64,000 bases of DNA, taken from NCBI RefSeq assembly GCF_900111865.1, contig NZ_FOJS01000011.1, positions 1 to 64,000 of the forward strand. The letters run 5' to 3'. Position 1 is the first letter of the stretch. The number at the start of each line of letters is the position of its first letter. The DNA is from Parageobacillus thermantarcticus. Lineage in GTDB: Bacteria > Bacillota > Bacilli > Bacillales > Anoxybacillaceae. Both the position numbers and the translations under genes were made by a program. Below the pieces are notes generated by a model. The model searched no databases. It had not been told where the DNA came from and saw only the letters and a program-made list of their open reading frames with translations. Below, piece by piece: positions 24,813 through 34,461 of the stretch.

Positions 24813-27575
24813 TCATAGCCATTTTTCTAGTTTTTGCAAAAGTTGATCAAGCGATTGTTCATAAACGGTAAGCGGCGGCAACGAATTTAAAAAATATTTT
24901 CCGTATGAAGCAGACGTAAGGCGGCGATCAAGTACAAACACCGCTCCTTTATCTTTTTTCGTGCGAACCAGTCTTCCGAACCCTTGTTTGAAGCGGAGTA
25001 CCGCTTCCGGAAGGGAAAGTTCGTAAAAAGGATTTCCACCTTTAGCGCGAATATGCTCGCTCTTTGCCGCGATGACCGGGTCGTCCGGTGGCGCAAATGG
25101 CAAACGGACAATCACCACTACAGACAGCTCGTCACCAGGCAAATCGACTCCTTCCCAAAAATTGCTTGTTCCAAACAAAATCGCTTGTTCAAACTGTTGA
25201 AACGCTCTTGTCAGTTTTGCCGCACTGCCGCTTTGTACTCCTTGGGCGATCAATACATATTCCCCGCTTCGTTCATCCATATTCATCGCGGCGGCAGTCA
25301 ATCGCAACAGCTCGTAAGAAGTAAAAAGCACAAGCATTTTCCCTTTAATTTGTTCAGCAATTTGCGCTACCCCTTCGGCAACGGCGGAGGCATATTCTTC
25401 TAATGATACAGAAGAAATGGATGGAAAATCGCTCGGAATCATTAAAATCGCTTGTTCTTTATACGAAAACGGAGATGGAATTGTTTGGCAAATTGGATAA
25501 AAGTCGCTTAATCCGAGACGGGATATCATATATGCGAAACTGTCATTCATCGTTAATGTCGCTGATGTAAGCACAACGCTTTTTTTTCGCATAAACAGCC
25601 GTTCGGCAAAAAATTCATCGAGCTGAATCGGCTGTGAATAAATCGCCGTGGCGTTTGCCGCTCCCTTTTCTTCCGCTTCGATCCATCGCACGACCATTGG
25701 ATCATCGCTTTCCATTAAATCGAACAATGCATCGACAATGTTGTTCAAAGAGGAAACGTCGGAAAAATACGAACAGGACTTATCGGGCATAGTTTCCATT
25801 TCGTTTTGTTTGAAAATTGCCCGCAATCGCATTGTTTCGTCGACAAGCTGGGCAACATGATCGCGTACCCGCCATAACAGTTCTTTCATCGCGCTCCATT
25901 GGCGGCCGCTTTCTTTTTTTGGCTCCACGCGATAGCGGCAGCGCCCCGATTCCGCCGGCTTCTTGTTTAACGCATAACGGCGCATCATGCGAAACAGCTC
26001 GTCACATTCAAACTGCAGTTCTTCCACAAGCCGCTCACAACGCAAAAAACGATCGTTCGCGCTCAAATGATACCGTTCAAATAATTTCATTAACTTCGCC
26101 AGCGAACCGTTTTCATTTATTTTTCCAATTCTTGTTAATAGCAAACGAATCGAAACATAATCGACTTGTTGCCCAAAATAATGGGACGCCACATCTTCGA
26201 GATGGTGCGCCTCATCAATCACTATATGCTCATAATCAGGCAAAAGCGGTGTAGAAGCAGTAACGTCATGCAATAAAAACGCGTGGTTAGTGATCACAAT
26301 ATCGGCTTCTTCCGCACGCTGTTTCGCTCGTAAAAAGAAATTATATTTGCCGCCGTTATCTTCCTCATCCATAAACAGCAATGGCCAAAATAAACGCGCG
26401 CCGGATGAGACGTTCAACTCGTCCATATCTCCTGTTTCCGTTTTCGTCAGCCAAACAAGAAGCTGGCATTTCAACAATACAACATCATAGTTTTGATGAT
26501 GCTCCCGCAAAAAAGCGACGAACTTATCCAATGAAAGATAATTGCGCTTTCCTTTCAGCACCGCTACGCGAAGCGGAAACGGAACAATCGTTTTTACGAA
26601 AGGGATGTCGCGCTCAAGAAGCTGCTGTTGCAGCTGAAGCGTATGCGTGCTAATCACGACGCGTTTTCTCCGCTCATGCGCGAAAAAAGCGCTTGGAATT
26701 AAATACGCCAGCGATTTGCCAATGCCTGTCCCCGCTTCGACTAAAGCGTGCTGCGACGTTTCGAGCGCTTCATAAACGAGCTTCATCATTTCCCATTGCC
26801 CATCTCGTCTTTCATAATGATCAAGCGGAAGCGTATGCGGGCCGGCAAAAAACTCGGCAAACGAGGCCCGCTCGTTGCCGTCCTCCTCTTTTTTTGGCAT
26901 GGGAGCAGGTTTTTTTAGGGCAACGCCATGGTAAAACATATATGACTTCTCATCGGCTAAAGATGCCATCTTTTCCATCACCATATTGTCCATCAACGAA
27001 TATAAATCGCTTTTTAAATAGGGCGACAACCGCTTTAAATGCTGCAGCGTCGCAAGCGGCAACCGGCGCAAACGGTCCAATAACGCGATAAATAATTTAG
27101 CGGTGACTTCTGCATCGCTGTCAGCGTGATGCGGTTGGTCATGGGTAATATGCAGCAGTTTTGCTAAGTCTCCTAATTTATAGCTTTCAGCATCCGGAAA
27201 AACAATGCGGGCAAGTTCGACCGTATCGATCGTCGGCCCTGCAAATGGAGGAAATCCCGCCATTTGTAACTCTTCCTGCAAAAATTGCAAATCAAACGAA
27301 ACATTATGGGCAACAAAATAAGATTGCTGCAACATGTCGACGATTTTCGCCGCTTTTTCGGCAAAAATCGGCGCATCAGCGACCATTTGCTCATTAATGT
27401 TCGTTAACTGCTGCACAAATGGCGGAATATCCCGCTCTGGGTTAAAAAAACTCGAGAAACGAGCGACAATCTGCCCGTTTTCCACGACTACCATGCCAAG
27501 CTGGATAATGCGGTCGCCTTTTTTCGGAACATTCCCTGTTGTTTCTAAATCTACGATTACAAACCGGTCTTTCAT
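24813..27575 (-). CDS. dinG: DinG-type helicase with N-terminal exonuclease domain
   Basis: The 920-residue protein joins a DnaQ-like 3'-5' exonuclease (about 1-170: Asp9/Glu11 in VDLETTG, Asp94 in VSFDLQF, H-A-D near 150) to an XPD/DinG-family helicase. Walker A is AGTGIGKS at 281-288 and the DEAH box lies in VIDEAHHLED. The cysteines that hold the iron-sulfur cluster in E. coli DinG are not present as a cluster. This matches Firmicute DinG, reported in Staphylococcus to act mainly as a nuclease. It follows panD, as in B. subtilis. Confidence 0.93.
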   Translation of the reverse strand: MKDRFVIVDLETTGNVPKKGDRIIQLGMVVVENGQIVARFSSFFNPERDIPPFVQQLTNINEQMVADAPIFAEKAAKIVDMLQQSYFVAHNVSFDLQFLQEELQMAGFPPFAGPTIDTVELARIVFPDAESYKLGDLAKLLHITHDQPHHADSDAEVTAKLFIALLDRLRRLPLATLQHLKRLSPYLKSDLYSLMDNMVMEKMASLADEKSYMFYHGVALKKPAPMPKKEEDGNERASFAEFFAGPHTLPLDHYERRDGQWEMMKLVYEALETSQHALVEAGTGIGKSLAYLIPSAFFAHERRKRVVISTHTLQLQQQLLERDIPFVKTIVPFPLRVAVLKGKRNYLSLDKFVAFLREHHQNYDVVLLKCQLLVWLTKTETGDMDELNVSSGARLFWPLLFMDEEDNGGKYNFFLRAKQRAEEADIVITNHAFLLHDVTASTPLLPDYEHIVIDEAHHLEDVASHYFGQQVDYVSIRLLLTRIGKINENGSLAKLMKLFERYHLSANDRFLRCERLVEELQFECDELFRMMRRYALNKKPAESGRCRYRVEPKKESGRQWSAMKELLWRVRDHVAQLVDETMRLRAIFKQNEMETMPDKSCSYFSDVSSLNNIVDALFDLMESDDPMVVRWIEAEEKGAANATAIYSQPIQLDEFFAERLFMRKKSVVLTSATLTMNDSFAYMISRLGLSDFYPICQTIPSPFSYKEQAILMIPSDFPSISSVSLEEYASAVAEGVAQIAEQIKGKMLVLFTSYELLRLTAAAMNMDERSGEYVLIAQGVQSGSAAKLTRAFQQFEQAILFGTSNFWEGVDLPGDELSVVVIVRLPFAPPDDPVIAAKSEHIRAKGGNPFYELSLPEAVLRFKQGFGRLVRTKKDKGAVFVLDRRLTSASYGKYFLNSLPPLTVYEQSLDQLLQKLEKWL

Positions 27576-27604
27576 ATCGTCACCTCAAAACAAAAAAGCG
27601 TAAC

Positions 27605-27640
27605 GAAAGGGGCCTTTTCGCACGCGAAATAGCCCCTTTC
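27605..27640 (-). terminator. Hairpin between panD and dinG
   Basis: GAAAGGGGC (27605-27613) pairs with GCCCCTTTC (27632-27640), with an inner TTTCG/CGAAA pairing. On minus the T run (TTTTTTG) comes 8 nt after the stem, so termination may be partial and dinG may receive read-through from the pan operon. Confidence 0.6.
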
Positions 27641-27645
27641 TTTTA

Positions 27646-28029
27646 TTATAAAACCGTATGTGCCGGTTCATCGACAATGAGCTGCTGAATGCGATTGTTC
27701 TCGTCCATAATCGCGATTTTCGGACGATGTTCGGCGATTTTTTCCTCAGGAACGAGCGCGTAGGAAATCACAATAATAACATCCCCTTTTTGCACAAGGC
27801 GGGCGGCGGCGCCATTCAAACAAAATACCCCGCTGCCGCGCTCGCCGGGAATAATATACGTTTCAAAACGCGCTCCGTTATTATTGTTGACAATTTGCAC
27901 TTTTTCATTAGCAACCATGCCGACCGCATCCAAAATATCGGCATCGATCGTAATGCTGCCAACGTAGTTCAAATTTGCCTCCGTTACGCGAGCGCGGTGA
28001 ATTTTCGCGTTCATTAATGTGCGAAACAT
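27646..28029 (-). CDS. panD: Aspartate 1-decarboxylase proenzyme
   Basis: PanD makes beta-alanine for pantothenate. The 127-residue precursor is cleaved at Gly24-Ser25 (NYVGSITID) to form the pyruvoyl cofactor. Other typical parts are the N-terminal [15 protein letters not shown] and the [12 protein letters not shown] loop. It is third in panB-panC-panD, 21 bp after panC. Confidence 0.97.
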   Translation of the reverse strand: MFRTLMNAKIHRARVTEANLNYVGSITIDADILDAVGMVANEKVQIVNNNNGARFETYIIPGERGSGVFCLNGAAARLVQKGDVIIVISYALVPEEKIAEHRPKIAIMDENNRIQQLIVDEPAHTVL

Positions 28030-28050
28030 GAAGAAATCCCCCCAATAGCG

Positions 28051-28899
28051 TCACTTTACATCCATTACGATATTATCGATGAGACGGGCGTTAGCAAAGC
28101 GAACAGCAACGGCAATGATCACTTTCCCGCGTAGCTTTTCAAGCGGCTTTAATTCCGGATAAGCGTAAATTTCCACATAATCGATCTCCGCACTTGTATT
28201 CGCTTGAATATAATCTTTCACTAATGCACAAACCGTCTCCGGATGGCGCTCTCCGTTTTCGATTGCCTGTTTCGCCCGTTGCAGCGCTTGGTAGAGCGCC
28301 GGTGCCTCTTTTCGTTCTTCCGGCGATAAGTAAATATTCCGGGAACTTTTCGCAAGGCCGTCTTCTTCGCGAACAGTCGGCACAGCAACTAATTCGATTG
28401 GAAAATGAAAATCACGAATCAGTCCGTCAACCACGGCGACTTGCTGCGCGTCCTTCATTCCAAAATAAGCGCGGGTCGGCATGACAATGTGAAACAATTT
28501 CGTCAAGACGGTAGCAACGCCGTCGAAATGGCCCGGTCTTGATTTTCCGCAAAGCACGTCGACGCGCTCTTTCACGACCACTTGCACGCTTAATGGGCGC
28601 GGATACATTTCCTCTACACTCGGGCAAAAGAAAACGTCAACGCCGTTTTCTTTTGCGATGCGCTCATCGCGCTCGATATCGCGCGGGTATCGCGCAAAAT
28701 CTTCATTTGGCCCAAACTGAAGCGGATTGACAAAAACGCTTAATGCGACGATATCGTTTTCCTCACGCGCTTTTTTAATGAGAGCAACGTGCCCTTCATG
28801 CAAATATCCCATCGTCGGCACAAAGCCGATCGTTTTTCCCTCAAGTCGATATTGCTGCATCATCGTTTGCATGTCTTGCACTTTCGTTGTCACAATCAT
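28051..28899 (-). CDS. panC: Pantothenate synthetase
   Basis: PanC condenses pantoate and beta-alanine with ATP. The 282-residue product contains the nucleotidyl-transferase motif [12 protein letters not shown] (HIGH-like) and the KMSKS-like region around [14 protein letters not shown]. The ATG at 28899 overlaps the panB stop as ATGA and follows GGAGGAAAAC. A longer frame to 28929 is not used. Confidence 0.96.
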   Translation of the reverse strand: MIVTTKVQDMQTMMQQYRLEGKTIGFVPTMGYLHEGHVALIKKAREENDIVALSVFVNPLQFGPNEDFARYPRDIERDERIAKENGVDVFFCPSVEEMYPRPLSVQVVVKERVDVLCGKSRPGHFDGVATVLTKLFHIVMPTRAYFGMKDAQQVAVVDGLIRDFHFPIELVAVPTVREEDGLAKSSRNIYLSPEERKEAPALYQALQRAKQAIENGERHPETVCALVKDYIQANTSAEIDYVEIYAYPELKPLEKLRGKVIIAVAVRFANARLIDNIVMDVK

Positions 28900-29738
28900 G
28901 ATTGTTTTCCTCCGTATAGGGCAACCCATTCTTCTTCTTTCATCGTAAACGCATGAGCGGCTTCTGGAAACCGCCGCAACTTCACATCAGCGACGTAGTT
29001 GGCAAGCGCGTGGGAAATCGTTTCTTGAATATTAGCGTATTTTTTCACGAATTTCGGAACGCGGTCCACTCCATATCCGAGCACGTCATGATAGACAAGC
29101 ACTTGGCCATCCACTTCATCGCCGGCGCCGATGCCGATCGTCGGAATCGTTAACTGCTTTGTAATTTCTGCGGCAATTTGTTTCGGCACACATTCCAAAA
29201 CGAGAGCGATTGCGCCGGCTTTTTCGCACAATTTTGCGTCTTCCATTAGCTTCCGGGCGCTTTCCGCGTCTTTTCCTTGCACTTTATAGCCGCCAAGCAC
29301 CCCGACAGACTGCGGAGTAAGCCCAAGATGAGAAATAACAGGAACTCCCGCTTTTGTAAGCGCACGAATAACGTTGACAACGTCATCGGCGCCTTCGATT
29401 TTTACCGCGTTCGCTCCCGATTGCTGCATAATGCGTTGCGCATTGCGAAGCGCTTCTTCCATGGATAAATGATAAGACATAAACGGCATGTCAGTAACGA
29501 TAAACGTATTTGGCGCTCCGCGACGAACCGCTTTCGTATGATGAATCATTTCTTCCACAGTAACAGGTATTGTCGAATCATACCCTAAAACGACCATCCC
29601 GAGCGAATCGCCGACTAAAATCATATCCACTCCCGCCGCTTCTGCTAGTTTCGCCGACGGGAAATCGTAAGCAGTCAGCATGACAATCGGCTCATTCGCT
29701 TGCTTCATTCGGAAAAAATCGGTTTTCGTTTTCATCAT
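28896..29738 (-). CDS. panB: 3-methyl-2-oxobutanoate hydroxymethyltransferase
   Basis: PanB adds a hydroxymethyl group from methylene-tetrahydrofolate to ketoisovalerate, the first committed step to pantothenate. The 280-residue TIM barrel shows [21 protein letters not shown], the metal-site Asp in VGDSLGM and [20 protein letters not shown] precedes two adjacent ATGs (29738 and 29735). It heads the operon behind an attenuated leader. Confidence 0.96.
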   Translation of the reverse strand: MMKTKTDFFRMKQANEPIVMLTAYDFPSAKLAEAAGVDMILVGDSLGMVVLGYDSTIPVTVEEMIHHTKAVRRGAPNTFIVTDMPFMSYHLSMEEALRNAQRIMQQSGANAVKIEGADDVVNVIRALTKAGVPVISHLGLTPQSVGVLGGYKVQGKDAESARKLMEDAKLCEKAGAIALVLECVPKQIAAEITKQLTIPTIGIGAGDEVDGQVLVYHDVLGYGVDRVPKFVKKYANIQETISHALANYVADVKLRRFPEAAHAFTMKEEEWVALYGGKQS

Positions 29739-29960
29739 CTATCCCTCCTCTTTTGTCACAGAGGAGATGAATCACCGAACAAAAAAACCTTCTTTCTCTA
29801 CCTTGAGAAAGAAGGACACCTATGGCAACCATCGGCTGAGTTCATCCCTCTGTCCAAGTCCTTCTAAGGATCAAGGCAGATCGCGTTTTGTTATTGACTT
29901 GTTGTTCTTACTTGCTTGGTGCAGTTCTTTCGCAAAAGATACTGCCCTTTTCCTTGTTCG
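29739..29960 (-). ncRNA. panB leader with intrinsic terminator; candidate pan-motif RNA
   Basis: The roughly 220-nt leader holds a strong terminator hairpin at 29815-29788 just before panB, so expression is probably attenuated. Upstream is a hairpin GCAGT-A-TCTTT/AAAGA-ACTGC with a bulged A. A second stem around CTGCC and TGGACAG also leaves bulged A residues. The published pan motif of Firmicute panB leaders is a hairpin with two bulged adenosines (recalled knowledge). I could not test the full consensus. Confidence 0.5.
29780..29815 (-). terminator. Attenuator terminator upstream of panB
   Basis: On the minus strand CCTTCTTTCTC pairs with GAGAAAGAAGG (29815-29805 and 29798-29788) around a 6-nt loop, followed by T7. 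Confidence 0.88.
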
Positions 29961-29965
29961 TTTGT

Positions 29966-29994
29966 ATTTTAACAAAATTGTCACAATTTTTCTA
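29966..29994 (-). promoter_or_regulatory. pan operon promoter with a 17-bp palindromic operator candidate
   Basis: On the minus strand TAGAAA (29994-29989) and TAAAAT (29971-29966) are 17 bp apart. The spacer contains the perfect palindrome AAAATTGTGACAATTTT (29990-29974), 8 bp each side of one central base. Its position between the promoter hexamers suggests a repressor site. The cognate regulator is not evident here. Confidence 0.5.
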
Positions 29995-30003
29995 GATGGA
30001 TAA

Positions 30004-30993
30004 TTATAACTGAATATCAGCGGAGTGAATATAATGAATCTGCTTGTCTTCGTCTTCTAGCATAAGCACGCCTTCATCGGTAATGCCGAGCGCAATTCCT
30101 TTCATCGTCCCGGTTAACGTCCGGGCGACAATTTCTTTTCCGATGCTTGTCGCATATCCTTCCCATAATAGTTTAATCGGGCGGAATCCATATTGCAAAT
30201 ATTGTTCATATAATCTTTCGAGCCGCAATAAAATTTCTTGGATAAGCTTTGCGCGTTGAATGCGCTCTCCTTTTTCGATCGAGAGCGACGTGGCAATCGC
30301 GCGGATTTCTTCCGGAAATTGCTCGATCGTTTGGTTGACGTTAATGCCCATGCCAATAATGACCGAATGAATCCGATCAGGGTCTGCTTGCAATTCCGTT
30401 AAAATGCCGACACATTTTTTTCCGTTGATTAAAATATCGTTCGGCCATTTAATGTCAGGGACGATATTCGTCACTTCCTGAATCGCTTGCGCAATCGCAA
30501 CGGCGGTCAGCAACGTAAGCTGCGGCGCCTTTTGCGGCGGAATCGGCGGGCGCAAAATGAGGCTCATCCATATTCCCGTTCCTTTCGGAGAAAACCATTT
30601 GCGGTCCATCCGCCCACGTCCGGCCGTTTGCTGTTCAGCGATCACCAGCGTTCCTTCTTTCGCGCCTTCATACGCGAGTTTTAAAGCGATCTGCTGCGTC
30701 GATGTTACTTCTTCTTCGAAATGGATATGGCGGCCGAACGTTTTTGTCTTTAAACCAAGCTGAATTTCATTTGCCGTCACTTTATCAGGGGTTTTTACGA
30801 TGCGGTAGCCGAGGCGGCGCACCGCTTCTAATTCAAAGCCTTCCTTCCGCAGCTCTTCGATATGTTTCCAAACAGCCGTCCGCGAACAACCGAGCATTTC
30901 GCTAATTTTTTGTCCAGAAATAAAATTTCCATTTGCTTCGGAAAACAGCTCTAACAATTTTCTTCGCGTATCAGATTGCGATGAATGAGCCAT
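30004..30993 (-). CDS. birA: Bifunctional biotin--protein ligase and biotin repressor
   Basis: BirA attaches biotin to carboxylase carrier domains and, with biotinyl-AMP, represses biotin genes. The 329-residue group II enzyme has an N-terminal winged helix (residues 8-65, ISGQKISEMLGCSRTAVWKH), the biotin-binding GRGRMDRKW loop and WPNDILINGKK, and a C-terminal SH3-like domain. Its start lies 43 bp inside the cca gene, with AAGGAGCG upstream, and the alignment to other Bacillus BirA proteins supports that start. Confidence 0.95.
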   Translation of the reverse strand: MAHSSQSDTRRKLLELFSEANGNFISGQKISEMLGCSRTAVWKHIEELRKEGFELEAVRRLGYRIVKTPDKVTANEIQLGLKTKTFGRHIHFEEEVTSTQQIALKLAYEGAKEGTLVIAEQQTAGRGRMDRKWFSPKGTGIWMSLILRPPIPPQKAPQLTLLTAVAIAQAIQEVTNIVPDIKWPNDILINGKKCVGILTELQADPDRIHSVIIGMGINVNQTIEQFPEEIRAIATSLSIEKGERIQRAKLIQEILLRLERLYEQYLQYGFRPIKLLWEGYATSIGKEIVARTLTGTMKGIALGITDEGVLMLEDEDKQIHYIHSADIQL

Positions 30994-32165
30994 TCGTGAA
31001 TCCGCTCCTTATGGTTTTCTACTTCCTCGTGAATCACCGCTCGCTCGATGAGCGCCAATATCTCTTTTACCCAAGGCCCTCCCGGTTTGCCAAACCATTT
31101 CATAATGTCATGTCCGCGCACCGCTAATTCGCTTTTTGTTTTGATTGGAAGGGACATAAACAATTCGCGCAACTTTTTGCGACGCTCGTCTACATTTTCA
31201 CCGTTCGCTACCGCGCGAACCGTTTCCGCGGCAATCGCATGCTCCAGCCCGCATGCAAACAATCGCTCTTTCGTCCAATCGCGATCGGAATGAGTCGTTT
31301 GCACAATCCGCAAAACCGTCTCCACTTCTTTAATGACACGATTTGGCAACTTCCATGCCCGTAAAAAGCCAGCGGGCGCATCGATGCGAAGGATATAGCA
31401 TAAAAATGCCCACCGTTGCCCGCGTGAATCAAGCAACCTCCAATCATAGCGGGTAGCCGTTTGCAGTTCGCTTTCTTTGTCGCGAAGCATCGGCAAATAG
31501 AAAAACAACCGCGTTTCCACTAATAAAGACAACGCCCGGCTTGCAAACGGGCCTTCCAACAGCTTTTCAAATTCCATCGTCATCCGTTCCACCGAAATGT
31601 GGGCAAGAAGCGGAGCGTTTTCGATAATCGCCCGCTTCGTTTCTTCATCAAGGGAAAATCCGAGCTGACTGACAAACCGGATCGCCCGCATCATTCTTAA
31701 CGCATCTTCGGAAAATCGCTCTTTTGGATCGCCGACCGTGCGAATGATGCGATTGGCGATCGCGTCTTGCCCGCCAAATGGATCGATCAGCTTTCCTTCT
31801 TCATCCATCGCGATCGCGTTCATCGTGAAATCGCGGCGCTTTAAATCTTCGTAAAGGGAACGGACGAACGTCACCGATTCCGGACGGCGGTGGTCTTCAT
31901 AGTCTCCATCGGTACGGAACGTCGTCACTTCATACTGAATTCCCTCATGAATAACGACAACGGTGCCATGCTGTGAACCGATATCAATCGTTTTCGGGAA
32001 CAATTGCATGACTTCGTGCGGCAGTGCGCTTGTCGCGATATCAACATCGCCAATGTTCCGATTCAACAAAAAGTCGCGCACCGCTCCGCCGACAAAATAT
32101 GCTTCATATCCATGCTTCTTTAGCTCGCGAATAATGCCAAGCGCTTTTTGAAACGGTTCTTTCAT
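30951..32165 (-). CDS. cca: CCA-adding tRNA nucleotidyltransferase
   Basis: This class II nucleotidyltransferase builds or repairs the 3' CCA of tRNAs. The 404-residue protein has the head motif FVGGAVRDFLLNR and the catalytic D-x-D in IGDVDIATSA (about residue 40), RDFTMNAIA (motif B) and RFSEDALRMMRAIRF (motif D). The ATG at 32165 is chosen over the GTG at 32168 for spacing from AAAGGGG. It sits 4 bp after bshA and overlaps birA. Confidence 0.95.
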   Translation of the reverse strand: MKEPFQKALGIIRELKKHGYEAYFVGGAVRDFLLNRNIGDVDIATSALPHEVMQLFPKTIDIGSQHGTVVVIHEGIQYEVTTFRTDGDYEDHRRPESVTFVRSLYEDLKRRDFTMNAIAMDEEGKLIDPFGGQDAIANRIIRTVGDPKERFSEDALRMMRAIRFVSQLGFSLDEETKRAIIENAPLLAHISVERMTMEFEKLLEGPFASRALSLLVETRLFFYLPMLRDKESELQTATRYDWRLLDSRGQRWAFLCYILRIDAPAGFLRAWKLPNRVIKEVETVLRIVQTTHSDRDWTKERLFACGLEHAIAAETVRAVANGENVDERRKKLRELFMSLPIKTKSELAVRGHDIMKWFGKPGGPWVKEILALIERAVIHEEVENHKERIHEWLIHRNLIREENC

Positions 32166-32169
32166 CACT

Positions 32170-33297
32170 TCACCCCTTTACGAGTGAAAAATAAATATCT
32201 TCATATTGCTTGACGATGTGCGCGGAATGAAACTTTTCATATACGGCTTGCACTGCCTGCGTTGCCATCAATGTATGGAGGCGTTGATCCGTTAAAATGC
32301 GAAGCGCTTTATTTGCAGCTTCTTCCGCATTTCCGAGTTCGCATAAAAATCCCGTTTTCCCATCCGCAATCACTTCCGGAATGCCGCCGATCGCTGTGCC
32401 GATGCAAGGGACGCCGCAAGCCATCGCCTCTAATAGCACAAGGCCGAAGCTTTCTTTTTCGGATAACAGCAGTTTCACATCGCTAATCGAATACAATTCA
32501 TCGAGTTTATCTTGTTTTCCTAAAAAACGAACGTCATCGCCAAGCCCAAGCTCTTTCACAAGACGGCAGACGACCGTCATTTCCGGGCCGTCGCCGACAA
32601 GCAGCAGTTTTGCCGGCAGCTGTTTGCGAATGAGAGAAAATGCGCGCACGACATCGGGAACGCGTTTGACTTTCCGAAAGTTCGATACATGAATGACGAC
32701 TTTTTCGTTCTCATCAATGCCATATTCCTTCTTTAAATGATCGACATTTTTTTTCTGGTATACACGCTCATCAACAAAGTTATAAACAGTGTGAATCGGC
32801 TTTTGCACGTCAAGAAGCTCATACGTCTGGCGGACGAGCGCGTTCGAAACGGCAGTGACGGCATCCGATTGTTCAATGCCGAATTTGATCATATCGCTTA
32901 ACGACGGGTCATAGCCGAGCACAGTAATGTCCGTTCCGTGCAATGTCGTAACAATCTTTAACTTTCCGCCTACCATTTGCCGCGCTAATACAGCGCAAAC
33001 GGCGTGCGGGACGGCGTAGTGGGCATGCAGCACGTCAAGCTGCTCCCGCTTCGCCACTTCGGCGATTTTGCTCGCCAGCGCTAAATCATATGGCGGATAT
33101 TGAAACACGGAATATTGATTGACGCTTACTTCATGATAATAAATGTTGCCATACACCTTATTGAGGCGAAACGGCATGCTCGAAGAAATAAAATGAATTT
33201 CATGCCCTTTTTCCGCCAGCAATTTTCCTAACTCGGTAGCGACAACGCCAGAGCCTCCTACCGTCGGATAACAAACGATTCCTATTTTTAGCTTCAT
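32170..33297 (-). CDS. bshA: N-acetyl-alpha-D-glucosaminyl L-malate synthase BshA
   Basis: BshA performs the first step of bacillithiol synthesis, joining GlcNAc from UDP-GlcNAc to malate. The 375-residue GT4 glycosyltransferase starts [20 protein letters not shown] and has [18 protein letters not shown] and the E-x7-E motif region [18 protein letters not shown]. The ATG at 33297 follows GGGAG. It is next to bshB1, as in B. subtilis. Confidence 0.96.
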   Translation of the reverse strand: MKLKIGIVCYPTVGGSGVVATELGKLLAEKGHEIHFISSSMPFRLNKVYGNIYYHEVSVNQYSVFQYPPYDLALASKIAEVAKREQLDVLHAHYAVPHAVCAVLARQMVGGKLKIVTTLHGTDITVLGYDPSLSDMIKFGIEQSDAVTAVSNALVRQTYELLDVQKPIHTVYNFVDERVYQKKNVDHLKKEYGIDENEKVVIHVSNFRKVKRVPDVVRAFSLIRKQLPAKLLLVGDGPEMTVVCRLVKELGLGDDVRFLGKQDKLDELYSISDVKLLLSEKESFGLVLLEAMACGVPCIGTAIGGIPEVIADGKTGFLCELGNAEEAANKALRILTDQRLHTLMATQAVQAVYEKFHSAHIVKQYEDIYFSLVKG

Positions 33298-33299
33298 TG

Positions 33300-34010
33300 T
33301 CACACTCCCAGCAAATCATTGAAAATTTTAAGCGGTTTTTTCGCGAAAAATCCTTCGGCAAACATGACGCCGACTTCTTTTCCTAACAACCGTTCACGGC
33401 TTTCCACCATGTCGATATAGCCGTCTGTAAGCGGCGTGTCGACAGATCCTGCCGTTTTGGTAAACTGGCTTTCATAAGCGCGCAAACTAGCTATTTTTTT
33501 GTCGATTGTATCGCTAATGTCGATAACAAAATGCGGACGTTCCCACGCGTTAATCATGTAATAATAAACAGATGGAACGCGATGCGCCGGCAAGTCCGGT
33601 TCTGTTTTGTAGCGGCGGATGCCGGCGGAAAACACCGCCTCTTCGACAAGCCGAGCGCAATGCCCATGATCCGGATGCCGGTCCACCCAATAAGGGGCAA
33701 ACACAACGAGCGGTCGGTATCGGCGAATGACAGAAACGATGCTGCGAATCGCTTCCTCGGTCGGGTGCAAGCCGCGATCCGGAAGCCCGAGGTTGATTCT
33801 CGCGGCAACTCCTAATATATTCGCGGCAACCGTCGCTTCTTTTTGCCGCAATTCCACCGTTCCGTTCGACGATAACTCGGCCAGCGTTAAATCGCAAATG
33901 CCAATGCGATACCCTTTTTTCGCATATTTCGCAATCGTTCCGCCCATCCCGATCTCCACATCATCCGGATGGGCACCGAACGCCAATATATGTAGTTGCT
34001 CATATTCCAT
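33300..34010 (-). CDS. bshB1: Bacillithiol biosynthesis deacetylase BshB1
   Basis: BshB1 removes the acetyl group from GlcNAc-malate in the second bacillithiol step. The 236-residue zinc-dependent LmbE-family enzyme carries [12 protein letters not shown] near the N-terminus and [18 protein letters not shown], with the metal-binding histidines. The ATG at 34010 follows AAAGGTGAG and overlaps the mgsA 3' end by 11 bp. The frame extended to 34052 was rejected. Confidence 0.95.
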   Translation of the reverse strand: MEYEQLHILAFGAHPDDVEIGMGGTIAKYAKKGYRIGICDLTLAELSSNGTVELRQKEATVAANILGVAARINLGLPDRGLHPTEEAIRSIVSVIRRYRPLVVFAPYWVDRHPDHGHCARLVEEAVFSAGIRRYKTEPDLPAHRVPSVYYYMINAWERPHFVIDISDTIDKKIASLRAYESQFTKTAGSVDTPLTDGYIDMVESRERLLGKEVGVMFAEGFFAKKPLKIFNDLLGV

Positions 34011-34422
34011 TTGTCTCACCTTTTCTCCCGCGAACAATATTTCTCCACGCAAAATCGCCGCGCTCTAGCCCTTTAATTAAAATTTCCGCCGTTCCCATAT
34101 TTGTCGCAAGCGGCACGGAATAGACATCGCATAAACGAATGAGCGCACTGACATCCGGCTCATGCGGCTGCGCCGTCAGCGGATCGCGGAAAAAGATCAC
34201 CATATCCATTTCGTTGCGGGCGATCATTGCACCAATTTCTTGATCACCGCCATATGGTCCCGATTGAAAGCGATGCACCGGCAGCCCTGTCGCTTCTTGA
34301 ATGCGCAATCCTGTCGTACCCGTCGCATACAGTTCATGTCGTTCTAAAATCGGCTGGTAGGCAGTCACAAATTCAATCATATCTGCCTTCTTTTTATCAT
34401 GCGCGATCAACGCGATTCTCAC
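34000..34422 (-). CDS. mgsA: Methylglyoxal synthase
   Basis: MgsA converts dihydroxyacetone phosphate to methylglyoxal, a bypass of lower glycolysis. The 140-residue enzyme has [10 protein letters not shown] at the N-terminus, ATGTTG in the phosphate-binding loop, the catalytic Asp in [12 protein letters not shown], and [14 protein letters not shown]. Translation starts with GTG behind GGGGGTG. Adjacency to bacillithiol genes is notable because bacillithiol takes part in methylglyoxal detoxification (established in B. subtilis). Confidence 0.96.
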   Translation of the reverse strand: MRIALIAHDKKKADMIEFVTAYQPILERHELYATGTTGLRIQEATGLPVHRFQSGPYGGDQEIGAMIARNEMDMVIFFRDPLTAQPHEPDVSALIRLCDVYSVPLATNMGTAEILIKGLERGDFAWRNIVRGRKGETNGI

Positions 34423-34461
34423 AATAGCACCCCCGCTTATTTCTTCACACTTCTTGCCGCT

